A DNA stretch of 64,000 nt from Achromobacter veterisilvae (GTDB lineage: Bacteria > Pseudomonadota > Gammaproteobacteria > Burkholderiales > Burkholderiaceae_B): NCBI RefSeq assembly GCF_900496975.1, contig NZ_UFQC01000036.1:1-64000 (forward strand). Reading direction: 5' to 3'. The notes under the pieces were generated by a model. That model made no database searches. It was given only the letters and a program-made list of their open reading frames with translations, and was not told the origin of the DNA. Of this stretch, positions 38,167 to 47,638 are shown piece by piece (position 1 is the stretch's first letter; each line of letters begins with the position of its first letter). The position numbers and the translations under genes were made by a program.

Positions 38167-39189
38167 ATGCACACCTCCCATCCCCTGCAGCGTTATTGGG
38201 ACCTGGCCGCCGCCGCGGTCCAGGGCCAGGCGCTGGACGCCGCGCTGGAACTCGGCGTGCTGGACCGGCTGGCGCAGCCGGCCAGCGCCGCCCAGGTCGC
38301 CGCCGCGCTGGCGCTGGACCCCGCGCAGACCGGCCATTTGCTGGACCTGCTGTGGAGCATGGACCTGCTGCACCGCGTGGAGGGCGACCCCGTCCTGTAC
38401 CGGTGCCAGCCCCAGGCGCGCCAGTACTTCTGCCAGGACCAGCCGGCCTGCTGCGCTGACGCCTGGCGCTACCGGCGGCAGGCGCTGGAGCGCTTCAGCG
38501 CCCAACTGGGCGGCCTGCTGCGCCGCGACGGGCCGCGTCCGGCCCCGTACGTGCAGACCGACGCCGCGGGCTGGGCCGAGGCCGCCCGCAAGCAGATCGG
38601 CCAGGAGCAGCGCGCCGTCGCCGTGCCGGCCGCGCTGGAAGCGCTGGCCTGCGTGCCGGGCGCAAGCGACGCGCGCCGCATCCTGGACCTGGGCGGCGGG
38701 CCGGGCCTGATCGGCATCGCCCTGGTCCAGGCCAATCCCGATGCCAGCGGCGTGGTGTTCGACTGGCCCGAGACCGCCGCCGTGGCGCGCGAGAACATCG
38801 CCCGCGCGGGGCTGGCGGACAGGCTGTCGGTGCTGGGCGGCGATCTGGCCAGCGACGCCATTGGACGGGATTACGACCTGATCTGGTGCTCGTCCGTGCT
38901 GCACTTCCTGCCCGATCCAGACGCCGCGCTGCGCAAGATGCGCGACGCCCTGGCGCCGGGCGGCACGCTGGTGATGGCGCATGCCGAGATCCCCGCGGAC
39001 GCCGCCGCGGCGGCCCGCGTGCTGCCCTACTACCTGCCCATGATGATGCTGGGCAGGCGCGTGACGCGCGCGGGCGAACTGCGGCAGGCCCTGGCCGATT
39101 GCGGCTTCGCGGACGTGCGCGGCTTCGATTCCGCCCGGTTTCCGCTGGCGCCGTTGCATGTGCTGTCCGCCCGCAAGGCCGCGCCATGA
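38167..39189 (+). CDS. SAM-dependent methyltransferase (O-methyltransferase family 2 type)
   Basis: A 340-residue protein with an N-terminal winged-helix dimerisation part (AALELGVLDRLAQPASAAQV) and a Rossmann methyltransferase domain. The SAM-binding motif is ILDLGGGPGLIG (about residues 176-187), the acidic end of strand 2 is VVFDWPE, and LIWCSSVLHFLPDPD is a later motif. The layout matches acetylserotonin/hydroxyindole O-methyltransferase-like enzymes. It lies between a receptor and an MFS transporter (18-bp and 4-bp junctions), so it may act on an imported ligand; that is unusual for a siderophore-uptake locus. Confidence 0.88.
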   Translation: MHTSHPLQRYWDLAAAAVQGQALDAALELGVLDRLAQPASAAQVAAALALDPAQTGHLLDLLWSMDLLHRVEGDPVLYRCQPQARQYFCQDQPACCADAWRYRRQALERFSAQLGGLLRRDGPRPAPYVQTDAAGWAEAARKQIGQEQRAVAVPAALEALACVPGASDARRILDLGGGPGLIGIALVQANPDASGVVFDWPETAAVARENIARAGLADRLSVLGGDLASDAIGRDYDLIWCSSVLHFLPDPDAALRKMRDALAPGGTLVMAHAEIPADAAAAARVLPYYLPMMMLGRRVTRAGELRQALADCGFADVRGFDSARFPLAPLHVLSARKAAP

Positions 39190-40388
39190 CGCCGGCTTGG
39201 CGCAACGGGCTGCGGCAGGCGCTGTTCGGCTGGCTCAACCTGGCGCTGACCGCGCCCGGCGTGTATCTGTGGCTGGGCCTGCCGCTGGTGCTGCGCCAGC
39301 ACGGCTGGTCTGGCACCGCCATCGGGCTGTTCCAATTGGCCAGCCTGCCGACGGTGTTCAAGTTCCTCTTCGCGATGCCGCTGGACCGGCGCGGCCCGCG
39401 GCGCGGCGCCTATCGAGGCTGGACGGTGGGCCTGCTGCTGGCGTATGCGGCGATCCTGTGCGCGCTGGGCTGGCGCGAACTGCTGGACGAACGCTGGACG
39501 CTGTTCGCGCTGGCCGCCGCGGCGGCCCTGGCCGGCACCTGGGCCGACGTGCCCGTCAACGCCCTGGCTATCCGGATCCTGCCCGCGTCCGGGCGCGCCT
39601 GGGCGGGCGGCATCCGCTCCATGGCGCTGTGCCTGGGCGCCATCGCCGGCGGCGGGTTCATGCTGCTGGCGCAATCGCGCTGGGGCTGGCAGGCGCCCTT
39701 TCTCATCATGGCGGGCGCGCTGGCCCTGGGCGCGGCGCTGACCTTGCTGGTCCGGGATGGCGGCGCCGATCCGTCCGGCGAACCGGCGCCTGCGCCGGCG
39801 GCGCCTTTGCGCACGTACTTCCGGCTGGAGGCCACCCGCCGCTGGCTGCCCTTGCTGGCGCTGCTGTTTCCCTTCATCGGTTCGGCCTGGTTCTATCTGA
39901 AGCCGCTGCTGCTGGACCAGGGCCTGCCGGCCGACCGCGTGGCGTGGCTGGCGGGCGTGGCCGGCGGCGCGGTGGGCGCCGCCGCCAGCGCGGTCAGCGC
40001 GCGCGGCCTGAAACGCCTCGGCCCCGGTATCGCGGTGCCGGTCCATGCGGCGGCTGGACTTGTCGCGCTGCTCTGCCTGGCCGCGGCCGTCGGCCTGCAT
40101 GCGCCGCCCGCCGTGCTGATCGCGTGCGCGCTGGGCATCGCCGCCGCCATGGGCGCGACCGCCGCGCTGGCCTTCGGCTTGATGATGTCGCACGCGCGCC
40201 CCGGCTTGCAGGCGCTGGACTACGGCATCCAGTCCAGCGTGTTCTCGCTGACCCGGATCCTGGCGCCGCTGGCGGCCGGCCTCTTGCTGGATGCGGCCGG
40301 TCCGGCCTGGATGCTGGCGGCGCTGGCCGCCGCCTCGGCCGGCGTATTGCTGCTGGCCCTGCGGACCGCCCCGGGGCTGCGGCTGTAG
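39186..40388 (+). CDS. MFS transporter, RhtX/FptX siderophore-import-like
   Basis: A 400-residue protein with about 12 hydrophobic segments. The N-terminus (WLNLALTAPGVYLWLGLPLV) and VFKFLFAMPLDR resemble the AmpG/RhtX/FptX group of single-component inner-membrane importers for siderophores. The ATG overlaps the methyltransferase stop (ATGA at 39186-39189). With the AraC regulator and TonB receptor this gives a full uptake route without an ABC system. Assignment to FptX rather than another AmpG-like MFS is by pattern and context. Confidence 0.78.
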   Translation: MTPAWRNGLRQALFGWLNLALTAPGVYLWLGLPLVLRQHGWSGTAIGLFQLASLPTVFKFLFAMPLDRRGPRRGAYRGWTVGLLLAYAAILCALGWRELLDERWTLFALAAAAALAGTWADVPVNALAIRILPASGRAWAGGIRSMALCLGAIAGGGFMLLAQSRWGWQAPFLIMAGALALGAALTLLVRDGGADPSGEPAPAPAAPLRTYFRLEATRRWLPLLALLFPFIGSAWFYLKPLLLDQGLPADRVAWLAGVAGGAVGAAASAVSARGLKRLGPGIAVPVHAAAGLVALLCLAAAVGLHAPPAVLIACALGIAAAMGATAALAFGLMMSHARPGLQALDYGIQSSVFSLTRILAPLAAGLLLDAAGPAWMLAALAAASAGVLLLALRTAPGLRL

Positions 40389-40403
40389 CCCCGGCGGCCG
40401 CCC

Positions 40404-41603
40404 TCAGGGCCGCGGGCTGCGCGCCAGCCAGGCTTCGGCCAGCTTCACGAAGGCGCTGGACCCGATGGGCAGCAGCGCGTCGTTGAAGTCGTAGCTGGTG
40501 TTGTGGACCAGGCAGGGGCCCATGCCGTGGCCGGACTCGCGATGGTCGCCGTCGCCGTTGCCGATGAAGCAATAGCTGCCCGGCACCGCTTCCAGCATGA
40601 AGGAAAAGTCCTCGGCCGCCATGATGGGCGTCTGGACCAGCACCTGTTCCCGACCCACGACCTCGGCCAGGACGTCGCGCATGAAGGCGGTCTCGGCCTC
40701 GTGGTTGATGGTGGACGGATAGTGGCGGGTGAAGACGAAGTCGCACTCGGCGCCGAACATGCCGGCCACGTGTTGCGCGATCTCGCCCATGCGCCGCTCG
40801 ATCAGGTCCAGCGTTTCGCGGGTGTAGGCCCGCACCGTGCCGCGCAGTTCGCAGGTGTCGGGGATGACGTTGACGACTCCGCCCGCCTGCACCGTGGTCA
40901 CCGAGATCACCGCCGTCTCCAGCGGCTTCTTGTTGCGGCTGATGATAGTCTGGAACGCCTCGATCATCTGGGCTGCCGCGGGAATGGGGTCGATGGCCAG
41001 GTGCGGCATGGCCGCGTGGCCGCCCTTGCCACGTATGGTGACGTGGAATTCGCTGTTGGACGCCAGCACCGGGCCCGGCGACGAGGCGAAGCAGCCGACG
41101 GGAATGCCCGGCATGTTGTGCATGCCGAACACCGCTTCCATCGGGAATTTCTCGAACAGGCCGTCGCGCATCATTTCGCGCGCGCCGCCGCCGCGTTCTT
41201 CGGCGGGCTGGAAGATCAGGTACACCGTGCCGTCGAAGTTGCGGTGGCGCGCCAGGTGCTGCGCCGCGCCCAGCAGCATGGCGGTATGGCCGTCATGGCC
41301 GCAGGCGTGCATCACGCCCGCGTGCTTGCTGGCATGCTCGAACTGGTTCGCCTCGTGCATGGGCAGCGCGTCCATGTCGGCGCGCAGCCCCACCGTGCGC
41401 GGCGAATCGCCGTTCTTGATCACCCCCACCAGGCCGGTCTTGCCGAATCCGCGGTGCACGGCGATGCCCCAGCCTTCCAGCAATTCCGCCACCAGGTCCG
41501 ACGTGCGGTTCTCTTCGAATGCCAGCTCCGGATGGGCATGGATGTCGCGGCGGATGCCGCGGATGGAAGGCGAGTTTTCGACAATGTCTTCGATCAGGTT
41601 CAT
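40404..41603 (-). CDS. M20-family amidohydrolase (hippurate-hydrolase type)
   Basis: A 399-residue metallohydrolase with the M20D metal and catalytic motifs: MHACGHDGHTAMLLG (metal ligands) and FQPAEERGGGAREM (catalytic Glu pair), then a lid domain (GKGGHAAMPH). Members cleave N-acyl amino acids such as hippurate. It follows a Bug-type receptor gene on the same strand with a 58-bp gap, suggesting uptake and hydrolysis of the same compound. The divergent GntR regulator may control both. Confidence 0.92.
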   Translation of the reverse strand: MNLIEDIVENSPSIRGIRRDIHAHPELAFEENRTSDLVAELLEGWGIAVHRGFGKTGLVGVIKNGDSPRTVGLRADMDALPMHEANQFEHASKHAGVMHACGHDGHTAMLLGAAQHLARHRNFDGTVYLIFQPAEERGGGAREMMRDGLFEKFPMEAVFGMHNMPGIPVGCFASSPGPVLASNSEFHVTIRGKGGHAAMPHLAIDPIPAAAQMIEAFQTIISRNKKPLETAVISVTTVQAGGVVNVIPDTCELRGTVRAYTRETLDLIERRMGEIAQHVAGMFGAECDFVFTRHYPSTINHEAETAFMRDVLAEVVGREQVLVQTPIMAAEDFSFMLEAVPGSYCFIGNGDGDHRESGHGMGPCLVHNTSYDFNDALLPIGSSAFVKLAEAWLARSPRP

Positions 41604-41661
41604 AAGGCGATGGCGGCCCCGCCAGCGGGGCCGCGATGAGGGGGTGGGAGAATGGGGGAAT

Positions 41662-42648
41662 TCAATCGGGCTTGATGCCCAGCCTGCGCAGCACGGGGCC
41701 GGAGGCGTCCCGTTCGGCCGCGATCCGCTGGGCGAAGGCCGGCGCCGCCAGATGATACGGCAGCGAACCGTGGCTGGCGTACATCTGCTTGAGCGCGCCG
41801 TCCTGCTGGGCGCGGCCGATCTCGGCGTTGAGCCGCTGCACGATCGCGTCGGGCGTGCCCGCGCTGGCCGCGACGCCCAGCCACACCGCGCCTTCGAAGC
41901 CGCGGAAATTGCGCTCGGCCAGCGTGGGCGCCTTGCCGAAGGCGGCGTCCGGCACCGCTTCGCTGATCGCCAGCACGCGCAGCCGGCCGTCCTTGACCAT
42001 GGGCTCGACCAGGGCGGTGCCGGCGAAGTACATCTCCGTGTCTCCGGCCAGCACCGAATTCAGCGCGCCGGTGCCGGTCTTGAACGGCACGTGCATGATC
42101 TCGACGCCGGCCTGTTCGCGCAGCATCTCGAACAGCACGTGCGGCGGGCTGCCGTTGCCCGAGGACGCGTAGTTCAGCTTGCCCGGCTGCTTGCGCGCCA
42201 GCGCCAGCAACTGCTCCAGCGACTGCGCGGGCATCTTGTCGTTGACCGTAAGCGCCATCGGAATGATCGCCAGCGGGCTGACCGGCCGCAGGTCGCGCTC
42301 GGGGTCGTAGTTCAGGGCCGGGAAAATATAGGGGTTCCACACCAGGTGCGCGTTGGTGACCAGCGCCAGCGTGTGGCCGTCCGCCGGCGCGGACTTGAGC
42401 TGCTGCATCGCCAGCATGCCGCCGGCGCCGGGCTTGTTCTCCACCACCACGGGCTGGCCCAGCGCGTGGTGCAGCCGTTCGGCCAAGGGCCGCGCGAACA
42501 GGTCGGGCAGGCTGCCGGGCCCGCCGTTGACCAGGATGGTCACGGGCCGGGTCGGCCAGTCGTCGGCGCGGGCCGAGGGGCCGGCGGCCAGCGCGGCCAG
42601 TGCCGCCAGGCAGCCCGCCGCGCGCCGGATGTCGTGTAGCCGTATCAC
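41662..42648 (-). CDS. Bug-family tripartite tricarboxylate transporter receptor
   Basis: A 328-residue periplasmic binding protein. The signal peptide ends near GPSARA; the family motifs are WPTRPVTILVNGGPGSLPDL, VVENKPGAGGMLAMQQL and NYASSGNGSPPH. Bug receptors bind carboxylates or small aromatic acids and usually need TctA/TctB membrane subunits, none of which is encoded in this window. It is cotranscribed with the M20 hydrolase. Confidence 0.93.
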   Translation of the reverse strand: MIRLHDIRRAAGCLAALAALAAGPSARADDWPTRPVTILVNGGPGSLPDLFARPLAERLHHALGQPVVVENKPGAGGMLAMQQLKSAPADGHTLALVTNAHLVWNPYIFPALNYDPERDLRPVSPLAIIPMALTVNDKMPAQSLEQLLALARKQPGKLNYASSGNGSPPHVLFEMLREQAGVEIMHVPFKTGTGALNSVLAGDTEMYFAGTALVEPMVKDGRLRVLAISEAVPDAAFGKAPTLAERNFRGFEGAVWLGVAASAGTPDAIVQRLNAEIGRAQQDGALKQMYASHGSLPYHLAAPAFAQRIAAERDASGPVLRRLGIKPD

Positions 42649-42725
42649 TGCTTGTCTCCTGTGTGCCTGCCGCCGGCTTTGTGCCGGTCATTCTGGGCGG
42701 CGTCTTTTTCTACGATAAGCAGCAT

Positions 42726-42758
42726 AAATCTCGGCGTCAATAATTATTATCGAGATTT
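42726..42758. promoter_or_regulatory. AT-rich inverted repeat between Bug gene and GntR gene
   Basis: Arms AAATCTCG (42726-42733) and CGAGATTT (42751-42758) flank an AT-rich core TAATTATTAT. It is the most AT-rich spot in this region and lies 25 bp before the GntR ATG. It could be an operator or the overlapping divergent promoter of the M20/Bug genes and the regulator. Confidence 0.45.
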
Positions 42759-42783
42759 TTTTCGCGCATGATAAAGTAGCGCC

Positions 42784-43500
42784 ATGTCAGACGCCATGCT
42801 GCTCCCTCCGCTCACCCATTCCGCCTCGGCCAACACCCTGGTGGGCGCGGCCTACGTCAGCCTGCGCCGCGACATCATCCAGGGCAAGCTGCCCCCGGGC
42901 TCGCGCCTGCGCGTCGAACACCTCAAGGACGACTACGGCGTGGGCGCCGGCACCCTGCGCGAAGCGCTGGCCCTGCTGGTGTCGGACGCGCTCGTCATCG
43001 CCCACGGCCAGCGCGGCTTCCACGTCACGCCGATCTCGCTCGAAGACTTCCGCGACATCACCGAAAACCGCGTGCTGCTGGAGACCGAAGCCCTGCGCCA
43101 GTCCATCGCCGTCGGCGACGACGACTGGGAAAGCGCCGTGCTGGCCGCCTTCCACCGCCTGGGCAAGGCCGAGCAGCGCCTGGCCTCCGACCCGGAAGCG
43201 CGCTTCGAGGAATGGGAACAGCGCAACCGCGAGTTCCACCGCGAACTGATCCGCGCCTGTCCCTCGCGCTGGATGCACCACTTCCTGGGCATCCTGTACC
43301 AGCAGGCCGAACGCTACCGTCGCCTGACCGTCACGCGCAAGCCCATCGCGCGCGACCTGCACGACGAACACCAGGGCATTCTCGACGCCACGCTGGCCCG
43401 CGACGCCGACCGCGCCTGCGCGCTCTTGGCCAGCCACATCCGCCTGACCTACGACGCCGTCGCGCGGCTGCCGCCCGAACTGTTCACGCCTTCGGCCTGA
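42784..43500 (+). CDS. GntR-family regulator, FCD (FadR) subgroup
   Basis: A 238-residue protein with an N-terminal winged helix (YVSLRRDIIQGKLPPGSRLR; GVGAGTLREALALLVSDAL) and an all-helical FCD effector domain with acid/His metal ligands (NREFHRELIRAC; DEHQGILDATLARD; LASHIRLTYD). It is divergent from the Bug/M20 pair and should repress it until a carboxylic acid ligand binds. Confidence 0.92.
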   Translation: MSDAMLLPPLTHSASANTLVGAAYVSLRRDIIQGKLPPGSRLRVEHLKDDYGVGAGTLREALALLVSDALVIAHGQRGFHVTPISLEDFRDITENRVLLETEALRQSIAVGDDDWESAVLAAFHRLGKAEQRLASDPEARFEEWEQRNREFHRELIRACPSRWMHHFLGILYQQAERYRRLTVTRKPIARDLHDEHQGILDATLARDADRACALLASHIRLTYDAVARLPPELFTPSA

Positions 43501-43513
43501 ACCGCCGGCGCGG

Positions 43514-44350
43514 TCAGCCCGCGCCCGCCCGGTGCTGCGCCAGCACCTCGCGCAGGGATTGCGCCGCCCGTTCCAGGATGGGCACCGCGCGCAGCAGTTC
43601 GTCGAGCATCACGCGGGCCGTGGGCGCGTGGCAGGCCACCGCCGCCACGACACGCTCGTCCGCGTCGCGCACCGGCACCGCCACCGCGCTCATGCCGCGC
43701 ACGAATTCCTCGTTGTCGATGCCGATGCCCCTGGCGGCCAGGCGTTCCAGTTCCTCTTCGAGCCTGGCCGGGTCCGTCAACGTGCGCGGCGTGTTGCGCG
43801 TGAGCGGCAGCCGCGCCAGCACGCGGCCGCGCTCCAGGCGGTTCATGGAAGCCAGGAACAGCTTGCCGCTGGCGGTGCAGTGCATGGGCACGTGGCTGCC
43901 CACCGCGAAGAACAGCCGCAGCGGCTCGGTGGTTTCCACGCGTTCCATGTAGACCACGCGGTCGCCGTCGGGCGCGGTGAGGTTGCAGGTTTCGCCCAGG
44001 GTGCCGACCAGTTGCGCAAGCACGGCGCGGCAGGCTCGCGTGAAGGCGGACGCGCGCAAGGTGGACAGGGCCAGGGCAGAGGCCTGCGGCCCCGGCACAT
44101 AGCCGTTCTCGGTGGGCGTGGCGGCCACGAAACCGGCGCGCTGCATGGCCGCCAGCAGGCGCATCAAGGTGGTCTTGGGCATGTCGAGCCGCTGCGCCAA
44201 CTGAGCCAGCGTGGGCGGATGCTGGGCCCGCGCCAGATGATCCAGCACCAGCAGCGCGCGCAGCGAACGCGACGCTTCCTGCGTCTCGCCGGCCGCGCCG
44301 TCGTCCGCCCGCGCCGATGCTGCACTGCGATTTTGAAACTGAATCCGCAT
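43514..44350 (-). CDS. IclR-family transcriptional regulator
   Basis: A 278-residue protein with an N-terminal helix-turn-helix (PTLAQLAQRLDMPKTTLMRL) and a C-terminal GAF-like IclR effector domain (VPMHCTASGKLFLA; RGIGIDNEEFVRGMSAVAVP). The ATG at 44350 gives a normal family length; the longer upstream frame crosses the intergenic region. It is divergent from the GMC oxidoreductase/MHS transporter pair, its likely target. Confidence 0.92.
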   Translation of the reverse strand: MRIQFQNRSAASARADDGAAGETQEASRSLRALLVLDHLARAQHPPTLAQLAQRLDMPKTTLMRLLAAMQRAGFVAATPTENGYVPGPQASALALSTLRASAFTRACRAVLAQLVGTLGETCNLTAPDGDRVVYMERVETTEPLRLFFAVGSHVPMHCTASGKLFLASMNRLERGRVLARLPLTRNTPRTLTDPARLEEELERLAARGIGIDNEEFVRGMSAVAVPVRDADERVVAAVACHAPTARVMLDELLRAVPILERAAQSLREVLAQHRAGAG

Positions 44351-44558
44351 ATTCTGTTCCACTTTTCCGCCCCTGCGCGTGTTGTGCTTTGTTCCGCGCG
44401 CCTGCTTCCTAGAATCGCCACAAATGCACGAAGGCCCGCGCTGCGCCGGACCCTCGATCCAGTATATAAGTGCGCCCCACAACGACAAGCAGGGTAAACG
44501 CGCCGTCGGACGTTCCGGCCGGGCGCGCGGCGCCCTGCTGCAGGGAGAACTTGCGGAC

Positions 44559-46196
44559 ATGTCCGATACCGTGGATTACATCGTGGTTGGGGCCGGTTCG
44601 GCCGGATGCGTGATGGCCAACCGGCTGAGCGCCAGCGGCGCGCATTCCGTCTGCCTGCTGGAAGCCGGGCCCAAGGACAGCTACCCGTGGATACACATCC
44701 CCATCGGCTATGGGAAGACGATGTTCCACAAGGTCGTGAACTGGGGCTACTACACGGACCCCGACCCCAACATGCTGGACCGGCGCATCTACTGGCCGCG
44801 CGGCCGCACGCTGGGCGGGTCCAGCGCCATCAACGGCCTGATCTACATCCGCGGCCAGCGGCGCGACTACGACGCCTGGGCCGCGGCCGGCAACCCGGGC
44901 TGGAGCTGGGACGATTGCCTGCCCTACTTCCGCAAGCTGGAAAACAATGACCTGGGCCCCGGCCCCACGCGCGGCACCGACGGCCCGCTCAACGCCACCT
45001 CCATCAAAACGCCGCATCCGCTGGTGCAAGGGTTGATCGCCGCGGCGGAAAGCCTGGGCGTTCCCCGCGTGGACGACTTCAATACCGGCGACCAGGAAGG
45101 CGTGGGCTACTACCAGCTCACCACGCGCAACGGCCGCCGCTGCTCCACCGCCGTCGCCTATCTGCGGCCCGCCCAGGGGCGCGCCAACCTGCGCGTGGAG
45201 ACCGGCGCGCACGCCATGGCCATCCTGTTCGAAGGCACACGCGCCTGCGGCGTGCGCTACCGGCAGCACGGGCAGGTGCGCACCTTGCGCGCCCGCCGCG
45301 AGGTGGTGCTGTGCGCCGGCGCGCTGCAGTCGCCCCAGTTGCTGCAGCTTTCCGGCGTGGGCCCCGCCGCGCTGCTGCGCCAGTTCGGCATCGGGATCGT
45401 GCGCGACCTGCCCGGCGTGGGCGAAAACCTGCAGGACCACCTGCAGATCCGGCTGATATACGAAACCACCCGCCCCATCACCACCAACGACCAGCTACGC
45501 ACGCTGTCCGGGCGCGCCCGCATGGGGCTGGAGTGGCTGCTGTTCCGCAGCGGCCCGCTGGCGGTGGGCATCAACCAGGGCGGGCTGTTCTGCCGCGTGG
45601 ACCCGGCCAGCCGCACGCCCGACACCCAGTTCCATTTCGCCACGCTGTCGGCCGACATGGCCGGCGGCAAGGTGCATCCGTTCTCGGGCTGCACCTATTC
45701 GGTGTGCCAGTTGCGCCCCTCGTCGCGCGGCCGCGTGCGCTTGCGCAGCGCCGATCCCTTCGAGGCGCCGTCCATGCAGCCGAACTACCTGTCGACCGAA
45801 CTGGACCGCCGCATGACGGTAGCCGCGGTGAAGTACGCACGGCGGATCGCCGCGACCCCGCCGCTGGCCGGGATGATGAAGCGCGAATTCCGCCCCGGGC
45901 CGGACGTGCGCGCGGACGACGAGATCCTGCACTTCTGCCGCGAGTACGGCGCCACGATCTTCCATCCGTCGGGCACCGCGAAGATGGGGCCGCGCAGCGA
46001 TCCCATGGCCGTCGTGGACGAGCGCCTGCGCGTGCACGGCGTGGCGGGGCTGCGCGTGGTGGATTGCTCGATCATGCCCACGCTGGTTTCCGGCAACACC
46101 AACGTGCCGGTGGTGATGCTGGCCGAACGCGCGGCCGATTTCATATTGCAAGAACTCAGGCAGGCGCATCCGCAGGCGCTGCAGGTCGCCGCCTGA
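44559..46196 (+). CDS. GMC-family FAD-dependent alcohol dehydrogenase/oxidoreductase
   Basis: A 545-residue flavoprotein. The N-terminal FAD-binding motif is DYIVVGAGSAGCVMANRL with the acidic LLEAG; GMC signature 1 is GRTLGGSSAINGLIYIRG. The active-site histidine lies in IFHPSGTAKMG and the partner Asn in SGNTNVPVV. It oxidises a primary alcohol such as choline or a related compound. It starts at 44559 after GGGAG; upstream frame extension is non-coding. The MHS transporter follows after 59 bp. Confidence 0.93.
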   Translation: MSDTVDYIVVGAGSAGCVMANRLSASGAHSVCLLEAGPKDSYPWIHIPIGYGKTMFHKVVNWGYYTDPDPNMLDRRIYWPRGRTLGGSSAINGLIYIRGQRRDYDAWAAAGNPGWSWDDCLPYFRKLENNDLGPGPTRGTDGPLNATSIKTPHPLVQGLIAAAESLGVPRVDDFNTGDQEGVGYYQLTTRNGRRCSTAVAYLRPAQGRANLRVETGAHAMAILFEGTRACGVRYRQHGQVRTLRARREVVLCAGALQSPQLLQLSGVGPAALLRQFGIGIVRDLPGVGENLQDHLQIRLIYETTRPITTNDQLRTLSGRARMGLEWLLFRSGPLAVGINQGGLFCRVDPASRTPDTQFHFATLSADMAGGKVHPFSGCTYSVCQLRPSSRGRVRLRSADPFEAPSMQPNYLSTELDRRMTVAAVKYARRIAATPPLAGMMKREFRPGPDVRADDEILHFCREYGATIFHPSGTAKMGPRSDPMAVVDERLRVHGVAGLRVVDCSIMPTLVSGNTNVPVVMLAERAADFILQELRQAHPQALQVAA

Positions 46197-46255
46197 ACCC
46201 CCACGGCGCAGGACGACGCAGATTGTCCGGCCGCCACCCCCAAAGGAGACTAGAC

Positions 46256-47590
46256 ATGGCCAAGCAGAACGAAGCCGCGGTGCGCAGAGTCGTCGCCGCG
46301 TCGCTGATCGGCGCCACCATCGAGTGGTACGACTTTTTCTTGTATGGCGTCGTCGCAGGCATTGTGTTCAACAAGCTGTATTTCCCCACCGGCGACCCGC
46401 TGGTCTCCACCATGCTGGCCTACACCACCTTCGCGGTGGGCTTCGTCACCCGGCCGCTGGGCGGGCTGATCTTCGGCCACTTCGGCGACCGCATCGGCAG
46501 GAAGAGCATGCTGGTGATGACCTTGATGATCATGGGCGTGGCGACCTTCCTGATCGGCCTGGTCCCCACCTACGACAGCATCGGCATCTGGGCGCCCATC
46601 CTGCTGCTGCTGCTGCGCGTGTTCCAGGGCATCGGGCTGGGCGGCGAATGGGGCGGCGCGGTGCTGATGGCCTACGAGTACGCGCCGCCCGGCAAGAAAG
46701 GCTTCTACGCGTCGCTGCCGCAGATCGGGCTGGCGATCGGGCTGTGCCTGGCCTCCGGCACGGTGGCGCTGCTGTCCACCCTGCTGACCGACGCGCAGTT
46801 CATGGCCTGGGGCTGGCGCGTCGCCTTCCTGGCGTCCGCCGCGATGGTGCTGGTCGGCATGTACATCCGGCTGAACATCAAGGAAACGCCCGAGTTCGCG
46901 GCGGTCAAGAAGAACAACGCCGAAAGCCGCATCCCCTTCGCCGACATGTTCAAGCGCTATCCGGGCAACGTCTTCAAGGGCATGGGCGCGCGCTACATCG
47001 ACGGCGTGTTCTTCAACGTGTTCGGCGTGTTCTCGATCTCGTACCTGACGCAGACCGTGCAGATCACGCGCACCGAGGCGCTCATCGGCGTGATGGCCGC
47101 GGCCCTGGTCATGTGCTTCTTCATTCCCTTCTTCGGCCGCCTGTCGGACCGCGTCGGACGCACGCGGGTCTATTTCTGGGGGTCGCTCATCACCGCCGCG
47201 GCGTCCTTCCCCGGCTTCTGGCTGATGCTCAACAGCCAGGGCAGCGTCATGCTGATCTGGCTGGCCATCATCGTGCCGTTCGGCATTCTGTACGCCGCCG
47301 TGTACGGGCCGGAGGCGGCGCTGTTCTGCGAACTGTTCGACGCCAAGGTGCGCTACACCGGCATTTCCTTCGTCTACCAGTTCTCGGGGATCTTCGCCTC
47401 GGGCATCACGCCCATCATCGCGACCGCGCTGCTCAAGACGGGCGGCGGCGAGCCCTGGCTGATCTGCCTGTACGTGCTGTTTTCGGGCGTGGTGTCGGCG
47501 GTGTGCGCGTGGCTGATCGGGCGCGGCAAGCAGCCCGCGGAGGAAGACGCCGCCGCGTCCCTGCCGCCCGCGAGCCTGCGCAAGGCGTAA
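46256..47590 (+). CDS. MFS transporter, metabolite:H+ symporter (MHS/ProP) family
   Basis: A 444-residue protein with 12 hydrophobic segments. The N-terminal GATIEWYDFFLYG and FGHFGDRIGRKSMLV are signatures of the MHS family, which imports compatible solutes, citrate or other organic acids by proton symport. AAAGGAG precedes the ATG at 46256. Paired with the GMC enzyme, it probably imports that enzyme's substrate. Confidence 0.93.
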   Translation: MAKQNEAAVRRVVAASLIGATIEWYDFFLYGVVAGIVFNKLYFPTGDPLVSTMLAYTTFAVGFVTRPLGGLIFGHFGDRIGRKSMLVMTLMIMGVATFLIGLVPTYDSIGIWAPILLLLLRVFQGIGLGGEWGGAVLMAYEYAPPGKKGFYASLPQIGLAIGLCLASGTVALLSTLLTDAQFMAWGWRVAFLASAAMVLVGMYIRLNIKETPEFAAVKKNNAESRIPFADMFKRYPGNVFKGMGARYIDGVFFNVFGVFSISYLTQTVQITRTEALIGVMAAALVMCFFIPFFGRLSDRVGRTRVYFWGSLITAAASFPGFWLMLNSQGSVMLIWLAIIVPFGILYAAVYGPEAALFCELFDAKVRYTGISFVYQFSGIFASGITPIIATALLKTGGGEPWLICLYVLFSGVVSAVCAWLIGRGKQPAEEDAAASLPPASLRKA

Positions 47591-47638
47591 GCCGGGAACC
47601 GCGCCGCGCCGGGTGGATCCGGGGCGGCGCGGACCGCT

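Noticed and set aside
44351..44558. Two TGTTCC direct repeats (44355 and 44390) between IclR and GMC genes
   Set aside because: Too short and not palindromic enough to call an IclR operator.
45311..46255. Upstream extension of the MHS transporter frame into the GMC gene
   Set aside because: Shadow translation; a strong AAAGGAG site and a typical MHS N-terminus begin at 46256.
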